In this document: positions 1 to 8,730 of the stretch, one piece after another
Position numbering within the stretch: the first letter of the stretch is position 1
Layout of the letters: the number at the start of each line of letters is the position of its first letter
From: an uncultured Lachnospiraceae bacterium
Lineage (GTDB): Bacteria > Bacillota > Clostridia > Lachnospirales > Lachnospiraceae
Direction of reading: 5' to 3'
DNA length: 64,000 nucleotides
Assembly (NCBI GenBank): GCA_903789615.1
Contig: CAIFEV010000001.1
Span: forward strand, 434,001-498,000
The notes under the pieces: generated by a model
Told to the model about the DNA's origin: nothing
The model's input: only the letters and a program-made list of their open reading frames with translations
Database searches by the model: none
Position numbers and translations under genes: made by a program

Positions 1-1
1 T

Positions 2-295
2 TCGAGGGGAATACGGATTGTCTGGGATGTGAAGCAGAAAGTGCTCCGGGAATTTCAGTTCCGGGACAGATCCATTGCAGATGATGATGAAATCCGGATA
101 GGGCTGCAGGACTATCACCTACGAAATTTCGAAAGCGATTTCGGAATGCCGTTGGAGGCTGTAACCGGGGGAGAAGAGCCGAAAATCGCCGCCGTGTCTC
201 TGAATAATATTGTCGAAGAATATATGACGACTCACCAGGGACTGAATGCGGAGGTAGAAGGAAGAATCCGGATCATACATGGAGGAACAGCATGA
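2..295 (+). CDS. C-terminal end of a 5'-nucleotidase / UDP-sugar hydrolase family protein (partial)
   Basis: The frame is open to the left edge, so only about the last 97 residues are present; the GTG at 29 is internal. The visible part resembles the end of the C-terminal specificity domain of secreted 5'-nucleotidases: an SRGIRIVWD strand, then LQDYHLRNF, LNNIVEEYM and a closing GRIRIIHGG. In that family this domain binds the nucleotide base and an upstream metallophosphatase domain removes phosphate from nucleotides outside the membrane. The catalytic half and any signal peptide lie outside the window. The stop codon overlaps the ATG of a 13-codon frame (ATGA). Family assignment is by motif recall on a fragment and so is moderate. 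Confidence 0.55.
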   Translation, partial: SRGIRIVWDVKQKVLREFQFRDRSIADDDEIRIGLQDYHLRNFESDFGMPLEAVTGGEEPKIAAVSLNNIVEEYMTTHQGLNAEVEGRIRIIHGGTA

Positions 296-435
296 AAGCA
301 CAGGACGGAGAGATTCCGGACAATAAAATTTAAGGGATTTTCAGGATTCGGATTCTCCGCTTATATTCTTTCTGTTGATTGCTACTCTGGCTGTTCAAGA
401 ATAAGGACTTTAACGAGCCGCAGGAAAACGAATGA
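292..435 (+). pseudogene. Possible decayed small membrane-protein gene
   Basis: An ATG at 292 has a good ribosome binding site (GGAGG, 6 bases upstream) and overlaps the stop of the preceding gene, but the frame stops after 13 codons (TAA at 331). Two small frame changes would join it to KGFSGFGFSAYILS, a hydrophobic FLLIATLA stretch and a charged tail FKNKDFNEPQENE ending at TGA 433. That would restore a protein of about 45-50 residues with one membrane segment. This is inference from frame stitching; the segment may simply be non-coding. Most relatives have a DUF177 (yceD) gene before rpmF, and this does not look like one. Confidence 0.2.
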
Positions 436-473
436 CCTGCACTTCGGAACTTTTCTAAGCCTTAAATTTGCGA

Positions 474-502
474 TTGACACCGCACAGCGCTGTGAGTATA
501 AT
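474..502 (+). promoter_or_regulatory. Consensus sigma-A promoter for rpmF
   Basis: TTGACA at 474-479, a 17-base spacer and TATAAT at 497-502: a perfect match to the housekeeping promoter consensus, 40 bases before the rpmF start. It suggests that L32 is transcribed from its own strong promoter and not by read-through from the upstream gene. Confidence 0.85.
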
Positions 503-542
503 AATCGTTGTGTTTGATCCCCGGAAAAGAGGAGGTGTGATC

Positions 543-728
543 ATGTCGATTTGTCCGAAGAACAGATCTTCCAAGGCAAGAAGAGACAAGAGAAGAGCGA
601 ACTGGAAGATGAGTGCTCCGAACCTTGTTAGATGCAGCAAGTGCGGCGCTCTTATGATGCCTCACAGAGTCTGCAAGAACTGCGGTTCTTACAACAAGAA
701 GGAAATCATCAACGTTGACGAGAAGTAA
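543..728 (+). CDS. rpmF: 50S ribosomal protein L32
   Basis: Small basic protein of 61 residues. It begins MSICPKNRSSKARRDKRRANWK and carries four cysteines in a CxxC...CxxC zinc ribbon (CSKC, then CKNC), the zinc-binding form of L32. It is a structural part of the large ribosomal subunit. ATG 543 has a strong ribosome binding site (GAGGAGG) and sits just downstream of a consensus promoter. In many Firmicutes rpmF is followed by plsX, as here, which links ribosome and fatty acid/phospholipid genes. The usual upstream partner yceD is missing. A hairpin with a short T run follows the gene. Confidence 0.97.
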   Translation: MSICPKNRSSKARRDKRRANWKMSAPNLVRCSKCGALMMPHRVCKNCGSYNKKEIINVDEK

Positions 729-755
729 TTCGTCCGAAAATAAGTTTACTCTTAT

Positions 756-793
756 GCGGCGGGAGCCCCGGTGGCGGGACTTCCGCCGCTTTT
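756..793 (+). terminator. Hairpin terminator after rpmF
   Basis: GCGGCGG (756-762) pairs with CCGCCGC (783-789) and is followed by TTTT. The T run is short, so termination may be partial. Confidence 0.5.
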
Positions 794-802
794 CGATGTT
801 CA

Positions 803-831
803 TTGATTTTCAGGGCTGTTTCCTGTAAAAT
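803..831 (+). promoter_or_regulatory. Predicted promoter for plsX-acpP
   Basis: TTGATT (803-808), a 17-base spacer and TAAAAT (826-831), 35 bases before the plsX ATG and just after the rpmF terminator hairpin. No FapR-like operator was recognised by eye. Confidence 0.6.
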
Positions 832-866
832 ACGAAAGAGTTCATTTTAAAGAAAGGCACAGGCAG

Positions 867-1901
867 ATGGCAGAACAGGTTACAGTAGCGCTTGACGCCA
901 TGGGCGGCGACAACGCACCGGAAGAGATTGTAAAGGGCGCCGTCGCAGCGGTAAATGAAAACCCGGAGCTCACGGTTCATCTGATCGGAACGAAAGAAGC
1001 TGTCGAAAAGTCTCTGGAAGGACTGACCTATCCGAAGGACCGGCTCATTTGGGTGACCGCCACGGAAGTGATAGCAACGGACGAGAATCCGACGATGGCA
1101 ATCCGAAGAAAACGGGATTCGTCCATTGTCATCGGCATGAAAGAGGTGCACACCGGCGAGGCGGACTGCTTTGTCTCCGCCGGAAATTCCGGGGCCGTGC
1201 TCGTGGGCGGACAGGTCGTCGTGGGCAAGATCCGCGGGATTGACAGGCCGCCTTTTGCTCCGATTATACCGACCGCCGCAGGGCCGGTTCTGCTTCTTGA
1301 TTCCGGCGCCAACATGGACGCGAAGCCGGAGTGGCTCGTGCAGTGGGCGCAGATCGGTTCGATTTACATGAAGAATCAGCTGGGCATACAAAACCCGAGA
1401 GTTGCCATTGTTAACGTCGGAGCAGAGGACGACAAGGGCAACGCACTCGTAAAGGCTGCGTTCCCCATGCTTAAAGAATGCACGGACATCAACTTCACCG
1501 GAAGCATTGAGGCAAGAGATATCCCGAAGGGCACGGCCGATGTTATCGTGTGCGACGCATTCGTCGGGAATGTCATCCTGAAGATGTACGAGGGCACGGC
1601 CTCTATGCTGCTTCACGAGGTGAAGGGTGTGCTCATGTCATCGCTAAGAACAAAAATCGGCGCGGCGCTCATCGCCGGACCGCTGAAGAAAACGCTGAAG
1701 AAATTCAGCGCTAAGGAATACGGAGGCGCGCCGCTTCTGGGCTGCAGGGGGCTTGTCGTCAAGGTGCACGGAAACGCGACGCAGGCGGAAATCTCGCACG
1801 CGCTTAAGCAGTGCATTACGTTCAAACGGGAAAATATCAATCAGAAGATTGTGGAAGGCCTGCATCTGAATGAAACAAAGCCGCAGGCGGAAAGAGGATA
1901 A
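867..1901 (+). CDS. plsX: Phosphate acyltransferase PlsX
   Basis: 344 residues, the usual length. It converts acyl-ACP to acyl phosphate, the first step in making phosphatidic acid in the PlsX/PlsY pathway, and works at the inner face of the membrane. The N-terminus has the family's ALDAMGGDNAPEEIVKGA motif. Further family signatures are the SAGNSGAVLVGG segment, PTAAGPVLLLDSGAN, and GFVGN-like DAFVGNVILKMYEG. ATG 867 follows AAAGGCACAGGCAG. It ends 1 base before acpP, so the two are co-transcribed; this fits, because acyl-ACP is the PlsX substrate. Confidence 0.96.
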   Translation: MAEQVTVALDAMGGDNAPEEIVKGAVAAVNENPELTVHLIGTKEAVEKSLEGLTYPKDRLIWVTATEVIATDENPTMAIRRKRDSSIVIGMKEVHTGEADCFVSAGNSGAVLVGGQVVVGKIRGIDRPPFAPIIPTAAGPVLLLDSGANMDAKPEWLVQWAQIGSIYMKNQLGIQNPRVAIVNVGAEDDKGNALVKAAFPMLKECTDINFTGSIEARDIPKGTADVIVCDAFVGNVILKMYEGTASMLLHEVKGVLMSSLRTKIGAALIAGPLKKTLKKFSAKEYGGAPLLGCRGLVVKVHGNATQAEISHALKQCITFKRENINQKIVEGLHLNETKPQAERG

Positions 1902-1902
1902 C

Positions 1903-2133
1903 ATGGAATTCGAAAAGCTTCAGAACATTATCGCCGACGTTGCCGGCGTGGATCCGTCGGAAATCAAGCCGGAGACGACATTTGTCGCGGATCTGGGACT
2001 GGACTCCCTCGATGTGTATCAGATTGTCGTTGGAATCGAGGACGAGTTCAAAATTCAGGTCCCGGATGACGCGATCGAGCACGTGACGAGTGTGCAGGAT
2101 GCCGCGGATCTGATTAAAAAGGCTGTCGGCTGA
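1903..2133 (+). CDS. acpP: Acyl carrier protein
   Basis: 76 residues, acidic, four-helix ACP fold. It carries growing acyl chains on a phosphopantetheine arm attached to the serine of LGLDSLDVYQIV (DSL motif) and supplies acyl groups to fatty acid synthesis and to PlsX. The ATG at 1903 with AGAGGAT just upstream is the natural start; the frame stays open further upstream inside plsX, but that part is not ACP-like. It is coupled to plsX (1-base gap), and a stable hairpin follows it. Confidence 0.96.
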   Translation: MEFEKLQNIIADVAGVDPSEIKPETTFVADLGLDSLDVYQIVVGIEDEFKIQVPDDAIEHVTSVQDAADLIKKAVG

Positions 2134-2174
2134 ACAAGCTGGCAAATGGGTCGTTTAAACGAACAGACAATGCG

Positions 2175-2212
2175 GGAGACTGGCTCTCTTTTAAGGGGAG
2201 ACAGTCTCCTTT
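2175..2212 (+). terminator. Hairpin terminator after acpP
   Basis: GGAGACTG (2175-2182) pairs with CAGTCTCC (2202-2209), followed by a short T run. It separates plsX-acpP from rnc, although some read-through into rnc is likely because no clear promoter for rnc is visible in the 15 bases that remain. Confidence 0.6.
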
Positions 2213-2227
2213 GTGTAGAGGAATGAG

Positions 2228-2935
2228 ATGAACGAAAGTAATCAGGAAATCCTGAAGAAGTTCCAGAAAAGAATAGGGTACAGCTTTAAAAATCCGGCGC
2301 TTTTACTTCAGGCGCTGACGCACAGCTCGCGGGCGAACGAGATGCAGGCCGCGCGCTACGGCGACAATGAACGCATGGAATTCCTGGGAGATGCGGTGCT
2401 GGAGGTGAATTCCAGCGACTTTATCTACCGGAATCACCCGGAGATGAGCGAGGGTGAGATGTCCCGCTACCGGGCGAGCATCGTCTGCGAGCCGACTCTC
2501 GCCGCGTGCGCAAGAGACATCGGACTTGACGCCTGCATTCTCCTCGGAAAAGGCGAGGAGATGACCGGCGGCAGACAGCGGGATTCGATTGTCTCCGACG
2601 CGTTTGAGGCTGTCATCGGCGCGCTGTATCTGGACGGCGGCATGGAGCCGGCCAGGACGTTCATCGATTTGTATGTGCTAAATGACCTGGAGAACAAGAC
2701 ACTGTTTTATGACAGCAAGACACGGCTTCAGGAAGTGGTCCAGGCAGTCGGAAAAGAAGTCACGTATGAGGAGATCGGTGAAGAAGGTCCCGACAACGAC
2801 AAGACGTTCTTCATGAAGGCGGAGGTTCCGGGACTTCTCACAGAGACGGGCGCCGGCCACACGAAGAAGAAGGCGGAACAGATGGCCGCGTACAAGGCGC
2901 TGGTCGCGCTGAAAGCCCGGGGAATGATCGGCTGA
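2228..2935 (+). CDS. rnc: Ribonuclease III
   Basis: 235 residues, a normal length. It cuts double-stranded RNA in rRNA maturation and mRNA turnover. An N-terminal catalytic domain (about residues 8-155) carries the signature NERMEFLGDAVLE and the second acidic cluster SDAFEAVIGALYLDGG. A C-terminal double-stranded RNA binding domain (about 160-230) ends in the typical GHTKKKAEQMAAYKAL helix. The signature has Ala-Val-Leu-Glu-Val-Asn where many relatives have Ser-Val-Leu-Gly-Leu. ATG 2228 follows AGAGGAATGAG. Gene order rnc-smc-ftsY is standard for Firmicutes. Confidence 0.96.
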   Translation: MNESNQEILKKFQKRIGYSFKNPALLLQALTHSSRANEMQAARYGDNERMEFLGDAVLEVNSSDFIYRNHPEMSEGEMSRYRASIVCEPTLAACARDIGLDACILLGKGEEMTGGRQRDSIVSDAFEAVIGALYLDGGMEPARTFIDLYVLNDLENKTLFYDSKTRLQEVVQAVGKEVTYEEIGEEGPDNDKTFFMKAEVPGLLTETGAGHTKKKAEQMAAYKALVALKARGMIG

Positions 2936-2954
2936 GACAGGAGAGTTTGGTTTC

Positions 2955-5900
2955 ATGTATCTGAAAAGCATCGAGATGCAGGGCTTTAAGTCATTTGCCA
3001 ACAAGATTCACTTTGACTTCCGGAAGGGGATCACGGGAATCGTGGGGCCTAACGGATCAGGCAAGAGCAATGTTGCGGACGCGGTCCGCTGGGTGCTCGG
3101 TGAACAGTCGGCAAAGGAGCTGCGCGGGGCGAAGATGGAAGACGTGATTTTCGCCGGCACGCAGAACCGCAGGCCGCTCGGATTTGCCTCGGTCTCCATC
3201 ACATTCGACAACACAGATCACGTTCTGCAGATCGAGTACGACGAGGTGACGGTGACGCGCCGCGTGTACCGGTCCGGCGAGAGTGAGTACAGGATAAACG
3301 GAAATGCCTGCCGTCTGAAGGACATTCAGGAGCTTTTCTATGACACCGGTATCGGGCAGGAGGGATACTCGATCATCGGTCAAGGACAGATTGACCGGAT
3401 TCTGTCGGGAAAGCCGGAGGACCGCCGGGAGTTGTTTGATGAGGCGGCCGGCATCGTGAAGTTCAAGCGGCGCAAGGCGGAGGCTGTAAAGAAGCTTGAA
3501 AAAGAGCAGGACAGCCTGACACGCGTGGATGATATTCTGACAGAGCTGACGAAACAGGTCGGGCCGCTTGAGGAGGAGTCCAGAAAGGCGAAAGAATATC
3601 TGGGACTGAGGGACACTCTCAGGAAGTACGATGTCAACAGCTTCCTCATCCAGAACGACCAGCTTCGTGAGGATCTGTCTGAAAACGGAAAGCTTCTGGC
3701 GCAGGCTCAGAGTCAGGTGGCCGATTCAAAAAAAGAGCTTGAGACGACCAAAGCGGAGTATGAGCAGGCGGAGCAGGAGATCGCCGGGCTTGAAAGGAGC
3801 GTACAGGAGAAGGAAGAGAAGAGGAATGGGTTTTCTGTGGATCTGGAGAGACTGACCGGCAGCCGCAATCTTTCCGCCCAGCAGCTTGACGCGGCCGAAA
3901 AAGATCTGGAAGAGGCAAAGGTGAAAGCCGGTGCGGCCGGAAAGGCACTTGAAAAGGCACAGGAGCAGATGGCGCAGCTTGAGAGTCAGAGCTCTGAGAT
4001 GGCGGCGTCTCTTTCGGAGTACCGGAAATCCCAGAAGGAGCTGGAAGAGCGGCAGGCAGCCGCAGAGCAGGAAATCCGGGATACGGAAAAAGCCGCGGAA
4101 GACTGCAGTGCGCAGGTCATCGCGGGGCTTTCGGCCGTCTCGGACACGACGGCCAGGATCCGGGAGCAGGAGACGCTGCGGGATCAGTACGGGATCCGTA
4201 AGGCGACACTGCAAAACCGCATTGTTCAGAGAAAGACGCAGGAAAAGGAACAAAGCAGCGTCGTGAGTTCTTTTGAGAAAGAACTGGAGGAACTGAAGCG
4301 GGAAGCGTCGGAAACCGAAAAAGAAATACAGCATCACACGGACGAGCTGACGGCGCTGCGCCGGAAGGAAGTACAGACACAGGAAAATCTCAACCGCATG
4401 ACCGGTGAGTTTCACCGGGAAAAGTCCAGAGCGGAAGCGCTCTCTGCCATCGCGGAGCGCTATGACGGGTACGGGAATGCCGTCCGGCGCATCATGCAGA
4501 TAAAGGACCGCCAGCCCGGAATCCGCGGCGTGGTAGCGGATCTCATCAAGGTCGAGAAGCGGTATGAGACGGCTGTGGAGACAGCGCTGGGCGGTGCGAT
4601 TCAGAACATCGTAACCGACTCCGAGAGCACTGCAAAAAGCCTCATACAGTTTCTGAAGGAATCACATGCCGGACGCGCGACATTCCTTCCGCTTGACGCC
4701 CTGACGGTGCGCGGCACAATCGAGGGGAGTCCGGCACTTTCGGAACCGGGGGCTGTCGGCGCGGCAAGCGATCTTGTGACATTTGCCCCGGAATACCGGG
4801 TGCTCGCCAGATTTCTGCTCGGACGTGTGCTCGTTGCCGACACAATCGACAACGCTCTGAAAATCGCGCGGAAGTATCATTATTCTCTGCGAATTGTCAC
4901 GCTGGAAGGAGAACAGCTGAACCCCGGAGGCTCTATGACCGGCGGTGCGTTTAAGACAGCCGGAAATCTGCTCGGAAGGCGGCGGGAGATCGAGAGCGCT
5001 GAGGAAATGGTGAGAAAACTCACCGAAACAATAGAGAAGCTGCGCCGGGATGCTGAGGAGATAAAAACAAGGCAGACGCAGTCACGCCGCGCACTGGAAA
5101 AGAGTCAGACCAGCCTGCAGGAGCTCCGCCTTGCAGCCAATACAGCCGGGATGAATCTGAAACAGGCTTCCGAAAAGAAAGACGAAATCGTATCCCTGTA
5201 CTCCGGAAACGGAGACGAGGTGCGGGATCTGACGGAGAAGATTTTCGCCATAGACGAGACACTTTCCGCGCTGCAGCAAAAACAGCAGGAGCTTAAGAAA
5301 CGAGACAGTGCGCTCAAAGAAAAACAGGAGGCCTTAAGCCGGGAGCGCACCGGCAAAGAGGCGGCTCTTACCGCGCTGAGGGAGGAGAGCCAGAAGCTTA
5401 AACTTACATACGCCTCGACTCTTCAGAAGGAAGAATTCCTGGGAGAAAACCGGAAAAGGCTGCAGGATGAGAAAGAACAGCTGACAGCACGGATACAGGA
5501 GGCCAGAGCTCAGATCGCAGAAGCTGCAGACCGGAAGGAAAAAATGCAGGAGCAGATCCGGCAGACCTCTGCGACCCTTGAAGCGGGAGAAAAGGAAAAA
5601 GAAGCTCTCGCGCAGGAGCTTGAGGAGCTGCAGAAAAAGCGGGACAAGGCCCGGGAGAAGAACCGGACTTTCTTTGAGCGGCGGGAGCAGATCTCTTCAG
5701 ATTTAAGCGATATGGAGAAGGAAGTATTCCGACTGACCTCGCGCAAGGAAAAACTGGACGAGACGCTCTCCCAGCTATCGGATTATATGTGGAATGAATA
5801 TGAACTCACATACAGTTCTGCCGCGGCAATGCGGGACCCGGAACTCACGTCGCTTCCGAAGCTGAAGAAAGACATCGCGCAGTGCCGTCAGAACATCCGG

Positions 5901-6533
5901 GCGCTCGGATCCGTCAATGTAAATGCGATCGCACAGTACAAAGAGGTCAGCGGCCGGTATGAATTCCTGAGGGCCCAGCATGACGATCTGGTTAAGGCAG
6001 CCGCATCGCTTCAGAAGATCATCGGAGATCTGGACGACGGCATGAGACGACAGTTCCGCGAGAAGTTCAGGATCATTCAGAATGAGTTCAACCGCGTCTT
6101 CAAGGAGCTCTTCGGGGGCGGAAACGGAACGCTGCTGCTGGACGAGACGGACGATATTCTGGAGGCAGGCATCACCGTCGTCTCGCAGCCGCCGGGGAAG
6201 AAACTGCAGAACATGATGCAGCTGTCCGGAGGCGAAAAGGCGCTGACAGCGATCGCACTGCTCTTCGCTATTCAGAGCCTGAAGCCTTCGCCGTTCTGTC
6301 TGCTGGACGAGATAGAGGCGGCACTTGACGACGCCAATGTCGCCCGGTTTGCGGAGTATCTGCACCGGCTGACCGATCACACACAGTTTATTGTCATCAC
6401 GCACCGCCGCGGCACGATGAATGCCGCAGACCGGCTCTACGGAATCACGATGCAGGAGAAGGGCGTTTCCACGCTGGTTTCCGTGGACCTGATTTCCGAT
6501 GAGCTGGACAGGGAAGAACAGAAAGGAGCCTGA
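2955..6533 (+). CDS. smc: Chromosome segregation protein SMC
   Basis: 1192 residues, full length for SMC. This ATPase is the core of the SMC-ScpAB condensin complex that organises and separates chromosomes. The N-terminal ATPase half has Walker A GPNGSGKSNVADAV (from about residue 32). Two long Glu/Lys/Gln-rich coiled coils flank a central hinge (about 510-680, with IRGVVADLI and LGGAIQNIV). The C-terminal half has the ABC signature LSGGEKALTAIALLFA and Walker B PFCLLDEIEAALDDAN. ATG 2955 follows CAGGAGAG. It sits 19 bases after rnc and 7 bases before ftsY. scpA and scpB are not in the window. Confidence 0.97.
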   Translation: MYLKSIEMQGFKSFANKIHFDFRKGITGIVGPNGSGKSNVADAVRWVLGEQSAKELRGAKMEDVIFAGTQNRRPLGFASVSITFDNTDHVLQIEYDEVTVTRRVYRSGESEYRINGNACRLKDIQELFYDTGIGQEGYSIIGQGQIDRILSGKPEDRRELFDEAAGIVKFKRRKAEAVKKLEKEQDSLTRVDDILTELTKQVGPLEEESRKAKEYLGLRDTLRKYDVNSFLIQNDQLREDLSENGKLLAQAQSQVADSKKELETTKAEYEQAEQEIAGLERSVQEKEEKRNGFSVDLERLTGSRNLSAQQLDAAEKDLEEAKVKAGAAGKALEKAQEQMAQLESQSSEMAASLSEYRKSQKELEERQAAAEQEIRDTEKAAEDCSAQVIAGLSAVSDTTARIREQETLRDQYGIRKATLQNRIVQRKTQEKEQSSVVSSFEKELEELKREASETEKEIQHHTDELTALRRKEVQTQENLNRMTGEFHREKSRAEALSAIAERYDGYGNAVRRIMQIKDRQPGIRGVVADLIKVEKRYETAVETALGGAIQNIVTDSESTAKSLIQFLKESHAGRATFLPLDALTVRGTIEGSPALSEPGAVGAASDLVTFAPEYRVLARFLLGRVLVADTIDNALKIARKYHYSLRIVTLEGEQLNPGGSMTGGAFKTAGNLLGRRREIESAEEMVRKLTETIEKLRRDAEEIKTRQTQSRRALEKSQTSLQELRLAANTAGMNLKQASEKKDEIVSLYSGNGDEVRDLTEKIFAIDETLSALQQKQQELKKRDSALKEKQEALSRERTGKEAALTALREESQKLKLTYASTLQKEEFLGENRKRLQDEKEQLTARIQEARAQIAEAADRKEKMQEQIRQTSATLEAGEKEKEALAQELEELQKKRDKAREKNRTFFERREQISSDLSDMEKEVFRLTSRKEKLDETLSQLSDYMWNEYELTYSSAAAMRDPELTSLPKLKKDIAQCRQNIRALGSVNVNAIAQYKEVSGRYEFLRAQHDDLVKAAASLQKIIGDLDDGMRRQFREKFRIIQNEFNRVFKELFGGGNGTLLLDETDDILEAGITVVSQPPGKKLQNMMQLSGGEKALTAIALLFAIQSLKPSPFCLLDEIEAALDDANVARFAEYLHRLTDHTQFIVITHRRGTMNAADRLYGITMQEKGVSTLVSVDLISDELDREEQKGA

Positions 6534-6540
6534 AAGCCAG

Positions 6541-7500
6541 ATGGGACTTTTCAGCAGACTGAAAGCGGGACTGTCCAAGACCAGAACCGCGATGAGCAAG
6601 GGATTTGACCACATTTTCTCCGGTTTCTCCGAAATCGATGAGGATTTCTACGATAGTCTGGAAGAGACCATGATCATGGCGGACATGGGGGTGCGTGCAA
6701 CCGATGAGATCCTGGAACGCCTGAAAGAGCGCGTTAAGGAAGAACACATCAAGGATCCGGCAGAGTGCCGGAAACTTCTCATCGAGTCGATCAGCGAAAA
6801 AATGAGCCTCGGTCCGAACGCGTATGAATTTGAGAATCGGAAATCAGTCGTCGTTCTGATCGGCGTCAACGGCGTCGGAAAGACCACGACTGTCGGCAAA
6901 CTGGCCGGCATCCTGAAGGGCGAGGGGAAAAAGGTAATCCTCGCCGCGGCGGACACCTTCCGGGCGGCGGCCATCGAACAGCTCACCGCCTGGGCCAACC
7001 GAACGGGAACGGAGATCATTGCGCAGGGGGAGGGCTCGGATCCGGCTGCCGTGATCTTTGACGCGGTGGCGGCTGCGAAGGCCAGGAATGCCGATGTGCT
7101 TCTGTGCGATACCGCCGGGCGCCTCCACAACAAGAAAAATCTGATGCAGGAACTGGCCAAAATTGACAGGGTAATCCAAAGGGAGTATCCTGACTGCTAC
7201 AGGGAAAATCTGCTGGTTCTGGACGGAACGACCGGCCAGAACGCTCTGTCACAGCTCAGGGAATTCAGCGATATCATGGATATCACGGGCATCGTCCTGA
7301 CCAAGATGGACGGAACCGCCAGGGGCGGCATTGCCGTCGCAATCCAGACAGAGTTCGGCATTCCGGTCAAGTACATCGGCGTGGGCGAGCAGGTGGAGGA
7401 TCTGCAGAAATTCGACTCGGATTCTTACGTCCGCGCGCTTTTCGCAAGGGATGATGAGACACAGCAGGACAGTCAGAATGAGGAGGATGAGGAATCATGA
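6541..7500 (+). CDS. ftsY: Signal recognition particle receptor FtsY
   Basis: 319 residues. This SRP GTPase receives ribosome-SRP complexes at the membrane for co-translational insertion. It has the N helical domain followed by the G domain, with GVNGVGKTTTVGKLAG (G1), DTFRAAA, DTAGR (G3) and TKMDGTARGG (G4). The N-terminal acidic A domain of E. coli FtsY is absent, as in most Firmicutes. I chose ATG 6541 (MGLFSRLK...), which follows AGGAGCC at the end of smc; an earlier in-frame start would lie inside smc. The tail is acidic (NEEDEES). The stop overlaps the start of ilvA. Confidence 0.96.
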   Translation: MGLFSRLKAGLSKTRTAMSKGFDHIFSGFSEIDEDFYDSLEETMIMADMGVRATDEILERLKERVKEEHIKDPAECRKLLIESISEKMSLGPNAYEFENRKSVVVLIGVNGVGKTTTVGKLAGILKGEGKKVILAAADTFRAAAIEQLTAWANRTGTEIIAQGEGSDPAAVIFDAVAAAKARNADVLLCDTAGRLHNKKNLMQELAKIDRVIQREYPDCYRENLLVLDGTTGQNALSQLREFSDIMDITGIVLTKMDGTARGGIAVAIQTEFGIPVKYIGVGEQVEDLQKFDSDSYVRALFARDDETQQDSQNEEDEES

Positions 7501-8717
7501 TGAAGGAACTCTCTCTGGAAAAGTTTGAGGAAGCTGCCGCCAAGGTTAAAGAAGTTACGACGCCGACGCCTCTCATGTACTCGGAGTACTTCAGCGCGCA
7601 GACCGGCAATAAAATTTATCTGAAGCCGGAGAACATGCAGTACACCGGTGCCTACAAGGTGCGCGGCGCATACTATAAGATAAGCACCATGTCGGAAGCC
7701 GAGAGAAAGAAAGGCCTTATCACGGCTTCCGCCGGCAATCACGCACAGGGCGTCGCCTATGCCGCGTCAAAGTACGGCGTGCGCGCCGTCGTGGTCATGC
7801 CGACGACAACACCGCTCATCAAAGTGAACCGCACAAAGGGGTACGGCGCGGAAGTCATCCTGCACGGCGACGTGTACGACGAGGCCTGTGAATACGCCAT
7901 GCAGCTGGCGGAAAAGGAAGGTCTGACCTTCGTTCATCCTTTTGATGACCTGGAAGTTGCGACTGGTCAGGGATCCATCGCCATGGAAGTGATCAGCGAC
8001 CTTCCGACCGTTGACTACATCCTCGTCCCGGTGGGCGGCGGCGGCCTGGCAACCGGCGTGTCGACATTTACCAAGATGCTCAACCCGAACATCAAGGTCA
8101 TCGGCGTTGAGCCTGAAGGCGCCAACTGTCTTCAGGCATCTCTTGCTGCCGGGCACGTCGTGACGCTTCCGACCGTGAATACCATCGCTGACGGCACTGC
8201 CGTAAAGACGCCCGGTTCAAAGCTTTTCCCATACCTTCAGAAAAATCTGGATGACGTAATCGCGGTTCCGGATGATGAGCTTGTCGTGGCGTTCCTCGAC
8301 ATGGTTGAGAATCACAAGATGATCGTCGAGAATTCCGGCCTTCTGACCGTTGCGGCTGCGAAGCACCTGAATGTGAAAAACAAGAAGATCGCCTGCATCC
8401 TGTCCGGCGGCAACATGGACGTCATTACCATGTCGTCTGTCGTGCAGCAGGGCCTGATCCTGCGCGACCGCATCTTCACCGTATCCGTTCTGCTTCCGGA
8501 CAAGCCGGGCGAGCTGGTCAAGGTAGCCTCGATCATCGCCGAGAACAAGGGCAATGTCATCCGGCTGGAGCACAATCAGTTCGTATCCATCAACCGCGCC
8601 GCGGCTGTGGAGCTGCGCGTTACCATCGAGGCGTTCGGACACGAGCACAAGGATCAGATTGTTTCGGCGCTTCGCGAGGGCGGCCTCAATCCGAGAATCG
8701 TCTCTGTGAAGATCTGA
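7497..8717 (+). CDS. ilvA: Threonine ammonia-lyase (threonine dehydratase) with C-terminal ACT domain
   Basis: 406 residues. This PLP enzyme turns threonine into 2-oxobutanoate and ammonia, for isoleucine synthesis or threonine breakdown. The PLP lysine lies in GAYKVRGAYYKI. SAGNHAQGVAYAA and the glycine loop VGGGGLATGV bind substrate and phosphate. A single ACT domain occupies about residues 328-402, so this is the short one-ACT form (TdcB-like or IlvA-like) and not the long two-ACT form of E. coli IlvA. Biosynthetic and catabolic roles cannot be told apart from sequence alone. The start is ATGATG overlapping the ftsY stop, with GAGGAGGATGAGG upstream, so translation is coupled to ftsY. That is an unusual partner. 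Confidence 0.93.
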   Translation: MMKELSLEKFEEAAAKVKEVTTPTPLMYSEYFSAQTGNKIYLKPENMQYTGAYKVRGAYYKISTMSEAERKKGLITASAGNHAQGVAYAASKYGVRAVVVMPTTTPLIKVNRTKGYGAEVILHGDVYDEACEYAMQLAEKEGLTFVHPFDDLEVATGQGSIAMEVISDLPTVDYILVPVGGGGLATGVSTFTKMLNPNIKVIGVEPEGANCLQASLAAGHVVTLPTVNTIADGTAVKTPGSKLFPYLQKNLDDVIAVPDDELVVAFLDMVENHKMIVENSGLLTVAAAKHLNVKNKKIACILSGGNMDVITMSSVVQQGLILRDRIFTVSVLLPDKPGELVKVASIIAENKGNVIRLEHNQFVSINRAAAVELRVTIEAFGHEHKDQIVSALREGGLNPRIVSVKI

Positions 8718-8730
8718 GAGGAAATCATTC

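Noticed and set aside
2151-2162. 12-bp palindrome TCGTTTAAACGA after acpP
   Set aside because: Short, not near a promoter, and next to a better explained terminator hairpin; palindromes of this size are expected by chance.
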